This document shows, one piece after another, positions 1-6,861 of a stretch of 21,280 nucleotides of DNA. Position 1 is the first letter of the stretch. Each line of letters opens with the position of its first letter. The position numbers were made by a program, and so were the translations under genes. Location of the stretch: positions 1 to 21,280 of the IMG/VR virus record IMGVR_UViG_3300049783_002021; one strand, 5' to 3'. Source of the stretch: a virus. The notes under the pieces are model-generated. The model was not told where the DNA came from. It worked only from the letters and a program-made list of their open reading frames with translations, and ran no database searches.

Positions 1-1736
1 AAACCATTTTCCTTGACAACCATCAGGATATTGCTTACCCTGCTGACAAGTTCTTCCCGATGCGAAATAAGAAAGATATTTTTGTTGCGCTCTCGATCCA
101 ATTTCTTTAGTATGCCTAAAGCGGCTTCCATTCCATTGGTGTCAAGTCCAGAATCTAATAATTCATCGATGGCCATAAAATCTACGGGCTGGTTCATGCT
201 TTCGTGAACGTCCCTGAACGCCCAACTTAGACCAAGGATCAATCTGTTTCGTTCGCCGCGACTTAGGTTGTCAAAATCAAGACTTCTTCCAAGTTCGGTT
301 ATCTCAACAGTCAAATCGCTCTGGAAGACAACATCATGGGACAGACCCATTTTGTCCAAATAATATTCCAGTCGTGAATTTAAATAGCTGAGATTCTGTT
401 GAATTATTCGCTTGCGAATAAAGCTGTCTTTATTTGTCAATAACTTAAGAAGAAATTCTTGGTGATCTTTCAAAGAATGAAACGCATTTATCGATTCCCA
501 TGAAACTTCCTGCACACCAGACGTTTCCAGATTGACAATTTGATCTGTGTATGGATCAGCGGCAGATATGAGAGTTGCCAGAGTTGATTCCAAAATTGAA
601 ATCTGGTTCTGCTTTTCATATGCATCTTGCGCGGAGCTATAAACTGTGATTGGTTTTGGTAAATCTGGCCCAAGCGCGCTTAATGCAGTGTTGGATTCCG
701 CAAGTTCATTTCGGTCAGATTTAATCTGGGCATCCGCAGAAATAACAGCAGCAGATTTAGTTCCCATTATAGCATCATGTTGGTCTGCATGCAAATCATT
801 TCCGCAGGCATAACAAGTATTTTTTGTGACTATTTCCAGATCAGCTTCCGCTTTTTTCTTTTTTGTTTCTTCTTTCAAAATATTTCGAGTCAATACCGAA
901 ATTGCAGATTGTAGCTTATCCGCATTTCTGGTAAAATCATTGTAGCTTTCAAGCAACACATGATTTTCCAGTTCGGCAACAATATCAAATTCATTGAGGG
1001 CGGCAATTTTTGAATTCAGATCAACAATTTTATCTGCTGTCTGAGAAGACCAAGTTTTTTGGCGGCGCTTCAAATCAGTAATGCTTTTCTTTATTTGTTC
1101 GTTTGCGCCTTCAATGCCCTTGATGCGATATTCTTCTTCTTTGATATCGTCCTTGGTTGTCCTAATCAACTCTTTAAGTAGAATTGCTTTTTCACTTAGC
1201 ATAGTAATTCCAAGAAGATGTTCGATCATTTGTCTTTGAGGAGCCGCTGCTAAACTAAGAAAAGGCTCATTATAAGTATTCAGGGCAATAATATGTTTGA
1301 AGATCATATGATTCATGCCAAGAACTCGCTCGACTTCTTGTTGCGTAAGTCGATTTTCTCCCTGACCTTCGTCTGATTCTTCTGTTTTGGTTTCCATATC
1401 ATCAACAATAAATCTGAAAATATTAGGACTGCGTCCGCGATCAATTTGATACTTGGTGTTGTTTATTTCAAATTGAATGGAACAGAACATCCCTTTTCCG
1501 TTTGTTTTGTTGATCAGATTGTTTTTCTTGATATTACTCAGAGCCGATCCAAACAATGCGTAACTAATCGCATTAATTAGACAAGTTTTGCCGACACCAT
1601 TTCTTGATCCGTCGCTTCCAAGATCAATATTGTTTCCAAGAACAAGAGTCAATCCGGCATTGGTTAAATCAATTGACTGCATAATGTTGCCGGTTGACAG
1701 AAAATTGCGCATTGAAATATTTTTTATTTTAATCAT
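1..1736 (-). CDS. 46: Recombination endonuclease subunit gp46 (Rad50/SbcC-like ATPase), C-terminus cut by window edge
   Basis: This is the ATPase half of the phage Mre11-Rad50-type complex. In T4 it works with gp47 to resect DNA ends for recombination-dependent replication and host DNA degradation. The 578 visible codons show the full domain order: P-loop SRNGVGKT at residues 44-51, a long helical coiled-coil region, a zinc hook C308-Y-A-C311 at its middle, the ABC signature LSRGE at about 491-495, Walker B FMAIDE with D524-E525, and the switch histidine in FLISHRE. T4 gp46 is about 560 residues, so only a few residues should lie beyond the left edge. The start ATG (1736-1734) has AAGG seven bases upstream and lies 16 bases after the gp47 stop. 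The segment before the P-loop is a little longer than in T4, and serine takes the place of the first P-loop glycine, with glycine just before it. Identity rests on motifs read by eye and is secure. Confidence 0.95.
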   Translation of the reverse strand, partial: MIKIKNISMRNFLSTGNIMQSIDLTNAGLTLVLGNNIDLGSDGSRNGVGKTCLINAISYALFGSALSNIKKNNLINKTNGKGMFCSIQFEINNTKYQIDRGRSPNIFRFIVDDMETKTEESDEGQGENRLTQQEVERVLGMNHMIFKHIIALNTYNEPFLSLAAAPQRQMIEHLLGITMLSEKAILLKELIRTTKDDIKEEEYRIKGIEGANEQIKKSITDLKRRQKTWSSQTADKIVDLNSKIAALNEFDIVAELENHVLLESYNDFTRNADKLQSAISVLTRNILKEETKKKKAEADLEIVTKNTCYACGNDLHADQHDAIMGTKSAAVISADAQIKSDRNELAESNTALSALGPDLPKPITVYSSAQDAYEKQNQISILESTLATLISAADPYTDQIVNLETSGVQEVSWESINAFHSLKDHQEFLLKLLTNKDSFIRKRIIQQNLSYLNSRLEYYLDKMGLSHDVVFQSDLTVEITELGRSLDFDNLSRGERNRLILGLSWAFRDVHESMNQPVDFMAIDELLDSGLDTNGMEAALGILKKLDRERNKNIFLISHREELVSRVSNILMVVKENG

Positions 1737-1752
1737 TGTTTAGCCTTGAATA

Positions 1753-2778
1753 TTATGATAGTGATTGATATATACTGAGAAGAACCTTATTGTCAATTAT
1801 GTCTGATTCCACAGCATTCAATTGACTGTATACAATCTGATCAACACTCTCCACTGATGAATTATCAACTACTGCGCCTTCGGTGAGACTGGTATCTTTT
1901 TTATCGGGAATGAGGGTTAATTCACGCGGGGAATATTGTTCTGCAAATGTTTCTTTGATGAAGTTTGCTTCTTCGTATGAAATTTGAATGTCAAGGGTTA
2001 CTTTGCAAAATGTCTTGGAATTTAATAATTCATCGGCTGAGTCCAATAATTCACTGAGTTTTACCGTGATATATCTTGGACCGGCATAATTGACATATTC
2101 TGGGACACCATCCCATTCCAAAAACATTCCGCCTCTTTGGTCATCCCAAACGTCCGCATAATTGTGTGGAAATGGGGAACCAAGATAGTGAATATTTCCC
2201 TGAGTTTGTCGCTTGTGAAAATGCCCGCTGAATACATATTCCGGTCCGACTAAATGCTCTGAGGTCAACCCGCCATGATCGGGCATCTGGACCAGCGCAT
2301 TCATCATGAAATGAGGAAGTTCAAAATGCCCGAAAACATACTTGCTTTTCAGATTTGTTACGCGCCGCCATTCGTCTCCGACTAACCACGGGACCAATGT
2401 CACGTTTCCTATTTCTTCTATTTCGGCACTTATTATCGTCACATTGTCAAACAAATTAGCATACGGAAAGCTGTTAATATCTCGCTTTTCGCGATAATAA
2501 AGATCATGATTGCCGACGATAAAATATACTGTTTCAAATGCCTCACTTAATTTCCGAAGATTGTCAATAGAATAATTCATCGTGGTGACATTTAAGGTTG
2601 CTCGATTATGATGATAGTCGCCGCAGAAGATGCAAGTTTCACTTCCTCTGCTTTTGGCTTCATCAATAAACCAGTCAATAAATGAACTACAATCGTCATT
2701 ATGTTGTTTGCTGTTGTTTTTCATCCCGAAATGAAGATCGCTGAATACCGCAGCTTTTTTAAATAAATGTGTTGTCAT
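1753..2778 (-). CDS. 47: Recombination endonuclease subunit gp47 (Mre11/SbcD-like nuclease)
   Basis: Metal-dependent nuclease partner of gp46. All five metallophosphoesterase motifs are present: D14-L-H16, G53-D54 with H56-H57, G89-N-H-D92, H151 in FGHFE, and G185-H-F-H188, which together hold the two-metal site of Mre11/SbcD. The 341 residues match T4 gp47 (339). I chose the ATG at 2778 because AAAGGG (2784-2789) sits five bases before it. An in-frame ATG at 2814 would add 12 residues (MPDIIFNNQRAL) that precede the usual N-terminal strand and would overlap the upstream gene. The gene lies between gp55 and gp46 with 16-base gaps on both sides, so the three are very likely co-transcribed. Confidence 0.96.
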   Translation of the reverse strand: MTTHLFKKAAVFSDLHFGMKNNSKQHNDDCSSFIDWFIDEAKSRGSETCIFCGDYHHNRATLNVTTMNYSIDNLRKLSEAFETVYFIVGNHDLYYREKRDINSFPYANLFDNVTIISAEIEEIGNVTLVPWLVGDEWRRVTNLKSKYVFGHFELPHFMMNALVQMPDHGGLTSEHLVGPEYVFSGHFHKRQTQGNIHYLGSPFPHNYADVWDDQRGGMFLEWDGVPEYVNYAGPRYITVKLSELLDSADELLNSKTFCKVTLDIQISYEEANFIKETFAEQYSPRELTLIPDKKDTSLTEGAVVDNSSVESVDQIVYSQLNAVESDIIDNKVLLSIYQSLS

Positions 2779-2783
2779 TAAAG

Positions 2784-2789
2784 CCCTTT
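2784..2789 (-). promoter_or_regulatory. Ribosome binding site that fixes the gp47 start
   Basis: AAAGGG on the minus strand, five bases before the ATG at 2778. It favours this start over the in-frame ATG at 2814, which has only a weak purine run before it. Confidence 0.65.
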
Positions 2790-2794
2790 GGTTA

Positions 2795-3676
2795 TTAAAA
2801 ATTATATCCGGCATCTCTTAGGTCTTGCTCTTCAGATTCGCTTTGTGCTCGTGCTCTCTGCTGAAATAATTCATCTTCGGCTTGGCGACTGAAACTGGGC
2901 ATAATGCCATTTTCTTGCAGCAAATCATCTCGCATTCTCTGTGCTCGTTTTTCGTTGTTTAGAATGCCAGTAAATGAATTTGTCAGAACAGTTGTGTAAT
3001 ATGCAAATGGGTTCTGCCCTTTATCCTCGTTGAATCGAAGACCTACATTTGCAAGCTGGACTAATGCGGCATTCTGCATTTCGTCATTGTAAGAATAATT
3101 TCTCCAATTGTATCGCTTGGCATATTTCTGACAAAGAGAAAGCATCATTCGACCTAATGTGTCGGTCATTCTCCCACCTTCCAGATCAAAGTGTCCATTA
3201 TCGAAACCGCCTGACCAATGGCTTCTCACTACTTCTTTGATTTCATCATTGTCAATCATATAATGCTTGAATGGATGAAAATTACATTTGGCATGCTGAT
3301 CCGCAATTGTCTTCGGAGTCTTTTTCCTGCCCGGCGCAAGGGGAATATGATTGTAGGTCATCACACGAATAACAACATCGGCTGCTGTTATCGTCGCCGC
3401 CTCGACTTTGAAATCTGCGATCTTTGGTTTGTCTGAGCCATCCGCCGCTTTGTCCCATGCCTTAATTGCGGCAGTATGCGCATAGGCAGCTAATCTGATC
3501 GCCCTGTTCTGGATAGCTATCTCGATTGTCTGCGGCACAATTTCATCAATGTTATTCAGAATAAGATCATAATCATTTAACGATTCATCAACTGCATAAC
3601 AATAACTAGCTTTGCTCCTGTGAATTTCCCTTAGAAGGTCCTTGTTGTTTACATAATTTACTGGTTTTTTTCTCAT
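2795..3676 (-). CDS. 55: Late-transcription sigma factor gp55-like, enlarged
   Basis: Sigma factor that directs RNA polymerase to late promoters and, in T4, ties late transcription to replication through the sliding clamp gp45. The N-terminus NYVNNKDLL (residues 7-15) matches the T4 gp55 N-terminus closely. The core at about 170-250 (KRYNWRNYSYNDEMQ, then FNEDKGQNPFAYYT and NNEKR) matches the T4 sigma region 2-like segment. The protein has 293 residues against 185 in T4. The extra length is mostly one stretch at about 20-160, between the conserved N-terminal motif and the core, in which I recognise no domain. The C-terminus (DLRDAGYNF) is acidic then aromatic and could be the clamp-binding tail, by analogy with SLDFLYEAND in T4; this is inference. 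The ATG at 3676 has AGGA (3682-3685) five bases upstream. An in-frame ATG at 3706 lies upstream of the predicted -10 box and would not be in the mRNA. Confidence 0.9.
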   Translation of the reverse strand: MRKKPVNYVNNKDLLREIHRSKASYCYAVDESLNDYDLILNNIDEIVPQTIEIAIQNRAIRLAAYAHTAAIKAWDKAADGSDKPKIADFKVEAATITAADVVIRVMTYNHIPLAPGRKKTPKTIADQHAKCNFHPFKHYMIDNDEIKEVVRSHWSGGFDNGHFDLEGGRMTDTLGRMMLSLCQKYAKRYNWRNYSYNDEMQNAALVQLANVGLRFNEDKGQNPFAYYTTVLTNSFTGILNNEKRAQRMRDDLLQENGIMPSFSRQAEDELFQQRARAQSESEEQDLRDAGYNF

Positions 3677-3681
3677 ATTGT

Positions 3682-3685
3682 TCCT
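3682..3685 (-). promoter_or_regulatory. Ribosome binding site that fixes the gp55 start
   Basis: AGGA on the minus strand with a five-base spacer to the ATG at 3676. It supports this start over the ATG at 3706. Confidence 0.6.
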
Positions 3686-3696
3686 AATATAAATAT

Positions 3697-3726
3697 AGTA
3701 TAGCATACAACAATACTTGTTGTCAA
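3697..3726 (-). promoter_or_regulatory. Sigma70-type promoter driving gp55-gp47-gp46
   Basis: On the minus strand TTGACA (3726-3721) is followed by an 18-base spacer and TATACT (3702-3697), with TGC directly before the -10 box (extended -10). The -35 is a perfect consensus and the -10 differs at one base. The predicted mRNA would start near 3690 and have a leader of about 14 bases before the gp55 ATG. This is what an early promoter read by unmodified host polymerase looks like. Confidence 0.82.
3707..3723. promoter_or_regulatory. Operator-like palindrome inside the early promoter
   Basis: A perfect 7-bp inverted repeat, ACAACAA-TAC-TTGTTGT, fills most of the -35/-10 spacer and overlaps the first bases of the -35 hexamer. 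The symmetry and position fit a repressor binding site. No candidate repressor is seen in the window. A single further TTGTTGT half-site occurs at 3764-3770, next to the late box. Function is inferred from position only. Confidence 0.5.
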
Positions 3727-3758
3727 TCTGAATTGATCTATATGATTGAATAAATGGC

Positions 3759-3780
3759 AGTATTTGTTGTAATAAATACT
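3759..3780. repeat. Inverted repeat overlapping the late promoter box
   Basis: AGTATTT (3759-3765) and AAATACT (3774-3780) form a perfect 7-bp dyad with an 8-base loop. The right arm lies within the late-promoter-like sequence. The arms are AT-rich, so the dyad could be a by-product of the promoter sequence. Confidence 0.45.
3771..3778 (+). promoter_or_regulatory. T4-type late promoter box for the baseplate cluster
   Basis: AATAAATA, followed by CT, differs from the T4 late consensus TATAAATA at its first base only. It is the expected target of a gp55-type sigma, which is encoded immediately across the intergenic gap. By T4 geometry, transcription would start near 3784, about 55 bases before the first baseplate gene. 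Confidence 0.6.
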
Positions 3781-3785
3781 TTAAT

Positions 3786-3815
3786 AAGTAGAGACGCTAT
3801 TTGTCTCTGATACTT
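3786..3815 (+). promoter_or_regulatory. Stem-loop at the predicted 5' end of the late mRNA
   Basis: AAGTA+GAGAC (3786-3795), loop GCTATTT (3796-3802), GTCTC (3803-3807), a three-base bulge TGA, then TACTT (3811-3815). This gives a 10-bp interrupted stem beginning within a few bases of the predicted late start site. It has no U-tract after it, so it is not a good terminator. A 5' mRNA-stabilising hairpin or protein-binding hairpin is possible. Confidence 0.5.
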
Positions 3816-3839
3816 GATAGATGTATTTATTGGATTAAA

Positions 3840-4514
3840 ATGACCCTCAGAAAAGACCTGCGCGCACGACTAACAGTGAAAAACCCAAAGAGTTCGCGAT
3901 CTTCTGCCGGAATATCACCGAACGCTCCTGCATATGCCAGAGTCGGTCGAAGTAATGCTCCATCGGATATAGCATTTTCCGGACCGGCAGACGCGCTTAT
4001 TCCTCATGGCGGTATCATGTTTCCATTTACTCCGAATATTTCAGCATCACACTCGGTTGATTATTCACAATACAGCATAGTTCATGCCAATTATCAACAA
4101 AATGCGTATACGAAGACGAATAACCCAACATTACAAGTAACCGGAATGTTTGTTAGTCAAACACCAGCCGAAGCAAGATACACAATTGGAGTGATGCATT
4201 TTTTGAGAGTAATGACTAAGATGCATTTTGGGGTTGATGATGTCAACGCAGGCACGCCACCCCCTGTATTGGAATTTTCAGCATTTGGAACATTCAATTT
4301 CAATCGAATTCCAGTGGTCATTGCAAGCTTTTCATTCAATTATGAAGATTCTGCTGATTTAATAGAAGTAGATGTCGGCGGGGAAATAAATCATGTTCCG
4401 ACAATGATGAATATTTCGCTTGAGCTTCTTCCACAATACAATCCAACACTTCAAAACAAATTCCTGTTGAGTGAGTTTGCATCAGGAACAGGTTATAAAA
4501 AAGGATTTATTTAA
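3840..4514 (+). CDS. Baseplate tail-tube initiator/cap protein (gp48/gp54 type)
   Basis: Probably one of the proteins that sit on the baseplate hub and start tail-tube polymerisation. The 224-residue product has a basic, Ser/Pro-rich N-terminal arm (1-50), then FPFTPN at 61-66, a tube-fold-like region with the conserved block EARYTIGVMHFLRVMTKMHFG, the TPPPVLEFSAFG segment, and a final strand NISLELLPQYNP. I associate these blocks with tail-tube cap proteins of T4-like phages, which share the tail-tube fold. T4 gp48 and gp54 are longer (about 364 and 320), so the exact equivalent is uncertain. The ATG at 3840 has only a weak GGA upstream. An in-frame TTG at 3801 would lie inside the 5' stem-loop and is less likely. 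It is the first gene of the rightward late cluster, ending one base before the next start. Confidence 0.7.
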   Translation: MTLRKDLRARLTVKNPKSSRSSAGISPNAPAYARVGRSNAPSDIAFSGPADALIPHGGIMFPFTPNISASHSVDYSQYSIVHANYQQNAYTKTNNPTLQVTGMFVSQTPAEARYTIGVMHFLRVMTKMHFGVDDVNAGTPPPVLEFSAFGTFNFNRIPVVIASFSFNYEDSADLIEVDVGGEINHVPTMMNISLELLPQYNPTLQNKFLLSEFASGTGYKKGFI

Positions 4515-4515
4515 T

Positions 4516-4800
4516 ATGGCAAGGTCAACCAGTAATTTACGATCAACTCCGACGATCAGTGGAGTGTTGGGCGAATATGTTCCGCCTATTTCAGTCAATT
4601 TTAAGCAGTCTGTTAAATTTTTATTATTGCAGCATCACAATAAGCGCCCCGATATTCTCGCATATGAATTATATGGGGACGCCTCTTATTGGTGGGTATT
4701 TGTCTTATTTAATCGAAATAAAATTCAAGACCCAATCAATGATTTTTTGTATGGGCTGACTATAAATGTTCCCACAACTCAATATATCGCAGGTATCTAA
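4516..4800 (+). CDS. 53: Small baseplate wedge protein, gp53-like
   Basis: A 94-residue protein corresponding to the N-terminal domain of T4 gp53, the wedge protein needed for wedges to assemble around the hub. The diagnostic stretch is KRPDILAYELYGDASYWW (43-60) followed by a hydrophobic strand and NDFLYG. It parallels the PEELANAIYGNPQLYW motif of T4 gp53, a LysM-like fold. T4 gp53 has 196 residues, so the C-terminal half is missing here. AAGGA lies 11 bases before the ATG. The stop codon overlaps the start of the next gene by one base (TAATG), which implies translational coupling. A TTG start at 4471 would overlap the upstream gene by 44 bases and is rejected. Confidence 0.83.
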   Translation: MARSTSNLRSTPTISGVLGEYVPPISVNFKQSVKFLLLQHHNKRPDILAYELYGDASYWWVFVLFNRNKIQDPINDFLYGLTINVPTTQYIAGI

Positions 4801-6860
4801 TGAATTATTTGTCTAACAACCTAAATGAGTTCAGCACGTATACTTACAATTTGTCGTTGCATATGGTTCGACAATCTGATTTGCACTTACTGGACAAGGC
4901 ATTGACTGATGATTCATCAGTTGAAATAATAAACAATGCGACCGGAACCAATTTTAATTTGAGTAATACAACTCAGATATTCACTATTGGAAATGGAAAA
5001 GTAAGAGCAGCGTATGGGAATAAGTTCACATTGACTATCCAAGAACAGTCCGGGTGCACATTACTTAGTGTAATTCGTGCCGCCGCCGACAAGTTGGGAA
5101 TTGGATCACATATTCATGCCAGATATATCATGGTTGTTGAATTCAACGGTCGAATGAGAGATGGAAAAATAAAAAAGTATTCACAGAAATTTTATTATCC
5201 TCTGTCAATTGTTCAATTTGATTTTAAAGTAACTGATGGCGGAACAACCTATAATGTGGATGCAATCGAAAATTCTACAAATGCTTACTCGTATTTGAGT
5301 AATGTCATCAAGGATCAAATTACAATTGAGGCACAGACAGTCGGAGAATTTGTTGACAAATTTGAAACTGCGGTAAACGACGCCGCATATCGAATATGGG
5401 AAACAAACCCCTCTGCGATATACATTGACAAATTTGAATTCTCATTTGACGAAGACACAGAAGCATGGCGATCATGGCGGTTCCAGCAACTAGATGAAAC
5501 GAATGCAACAGGAGGATTCAACATTGTTGGGACCGGAAACGGCAATGATGCTTTACAGATTAATATCAACAACGGATCAAATATTACTGATCTGATCGGA
5601 ACAGTTCTCCAATTGACTGCCGAATACAAAAATGTAATCAGATCGGACACAGGAAAATCATTCAAAGAGACCCCAAGTGATGATTCCACTGAGTCATTGT
5701 CTGCATTTCCAGTATTCTATAAAATGATCGCCAATGTTGAATATGGGGAATTCGACATTCTCAGAGGGGAATATTCGAAAATTATCAAATATAAATTAAA
5801 AAAATTCATTATCACTGATGAAATTGTTGATTCAATGGCATATTCCAGAAGTATTGGGGATGACTCTATTCAGAAAGCCAGAATATCGAACATGCGGAAA
5901 TTAAAGCTATTGAGAAAACGATACGACTATATTTTTACCGGCAGGAACACAGAGGTTCTAGATTTGGACCTTACTTTCAATAATGCATACTATTATTTGG
6001 TTCCTCATGGCGGCGGATTACTGGGAGATGCCGATAGCCAAACCCCGCAAAATTACAATGATGTGCAGAATGTAATTGAACGAATTGTATCCAAAAAAGA
6101 AGCCATTTCAAAATTAATGCGCGACAGACAAGCTTTGGTATCCAAAAGAACAAATACGGCTTCTGAAAAACCAGACAGAATTGAGTATGAAATTTCAGAA
6201 ATCAATCGAATTTTGAATGGTAAATTAGATACGTTCCGAGATACCATACAAACGGACATTGATGTTCTTAAAGAAGAATATGGGCTGACAAGTGAAGGGA
6301 TTTCCCACCAAATCAGATTTGCAACAGATGTTCTTAATGATGCCGACACAGTAGGGAGTGACAATGATCGCAAAGGGGGTGCATATAAATTTGGCGCGCT
6401 GAAAGCAAACACTGAAAATGTTGCCGATTTGATTAATATTGAGTTAAGCATTAAGGGAGACCCGTATTGGCTGGGCTTGCCAAATAGCTTAGCATCTTCT
6501 GCAAATCGTGATATCGATGCTCTGGCAGATTATGAAGTTGGAAGTCAAAATTTCTTTCTGAAAGTAAATCTGCCAACTAACAATGAAGATTCAAGAGGAT
6601 CAAAGAAGCCGCAGCTTGATTATCAAATTTCTGGAATATACGCGGTAGTAACAGTTATCAATGTATTCTCCGACGGGCAATTCATCCAGTATTTGGAAGC
6701 AGTCAGAGACTTGGGAACAAATATTGCCAAAGTTGCTGACGTGTTAGATATCAATGATGACAATGATAGATCAACAAGTTCTGCAAATAGATCATCTACC
6801 GAAATTGATCCGGCGCAGACCCAAGAAGATGCCGACAGACAAATAAGAGGGAATGCTTAA
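4800..6860 (+). CDS. Large baseplate hub protein (gp27-like by position and motifs)
   Basis: A 686-residue virion protein between gp53 and the gp5 spike, where the hub protein that carries the spike is expected. Visible landmarks are a beta-rich N-terminal half with FTLTIQEQSGCTLLSVIR at about 76-93, the block YDYIFTGRNTEVLDLDL from residue 375, a charged helical, probably coiled-coil stretch at about 425-505, and IKGDPYWLG around G553-W557. The latter two sequence blocks recur in hub-type structural proteins of T4-like and marine myophages. The C-terminus is acidic and Ser/Asn-rich. T4 gp27 has only 391 residues, so this protein is larger and I leave the symbol blank. Translation is coupled to gp53 through TAATG, and the stop lies just before the gp5 start. 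Function as hub is inference; structural identity is firmer. Confidence 0.7.
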   Translation: MNYLSNNLNEFSTYTYNLSLHMVRQSDLHLLDKALTDDSSVEIINNATGTNFNLSNTTQIFTIGNGKVRAAYGNKFTLTIQEQSGCTLLSVIRAAADKLGIGSHIHARYIMVVEFNGRMRDGKIKKYSQKFYYPLSIVQFDFKVTDGGTTYNVDAIENSTNAYSYLSNVIKDQITIEAQTVGEFVDKFETAVNDAAYRIWETNPSAIYIDKFEFSFDEDTEAWRSWRFQQLDETNATGGFNIVGTGNGNDALQININNGSNITDLIGTVLQLTAEYKNVIRSDTGKSFKETPSDDSTESLSAFPVFYKMIANVEYGEFDILRGEYSKIIKYKLKKFIITDEIVDSMAYSRSIGDDSIQKARISNMRKLKLLRKRYDYIFTGRNTEVLDLDLTFNNAYYYLVPHGGGLLGDADSQTPQNYNDVQNVIERIVSKKEAISKLMRDRQALVSKRTNTASEKPDRIEYEISEINRILNGKLDTFRDTIQTDIDVLKEEYGLTSEGISHQIRFATDVLNDADTVGSDNDRKGGAYKFGALKANTENVADLINIELSIKGDPYWLGLPNSLASSANRDIDALADYEVGSQNFFLKVNLPTNNEDSRGSKKPQLDYQISGIYAVVTVINVFSDGQFIQYLEAVRDLGTNIAKVADVLDINDDNDRSTSSANRSSTEIDPAQTQEDADRQIRGNA
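6846..6851 (+). promoter_or_regulatory. Ribosome binding site that fixes the gp5 start
   Basis: AGAGGG ends ten bases before the ATG at 6862 but only one base before the in-frame ATG at 6853, so the downstream ATG is the usable start. Confidence 0.6.
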
Positions 6861-6861
6861 G

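Noticed and set aside
3674-3706. Upstream ATG at 3706 as gp55 start, adding ten residues
   Set aside because: The predicted -10 box (3697-3702) lies between this ATG and the gene, so the mRNA would not contain it. AGGA at 3682-3685 points to the ATG at 3676, which gives the T4-like N-terminus.
3786-3815. Stem-loop as a transcription terminator
   Set aside because: No T-run follows on either strand at the required distance, and it lies between divergent promoters rather than after a gene.
3801-3839. TTG start at 3801 for the tail-tube initiator gene
   Set aside because: The codon lies inside the 5' stem-loop, has no ribosome binding site, and the added 13 residues look unlike a tail-tube protein arm. 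The ATG at 3840 is preferred.
4471-4515. TTG start at 4471 for the gp53-like gene
   Set aside because: It would overlap the preceding gene by 44 bases. The ATG at 4516 has AAGGA upstream and gives the expected N-terminus.
5315-5689. 124-codon reverse ORF inside the hub gene
   Set aside because: It lies fully within a well-supported gene on the opposite strand, has no ribosome binding site that stands out and encodes no recognisable family.
6053-6451. 132-codon reverse ORF in the hub gene
   Set aside because: Ser/Leu-rich product typical of an antisense shadow; no independent support.
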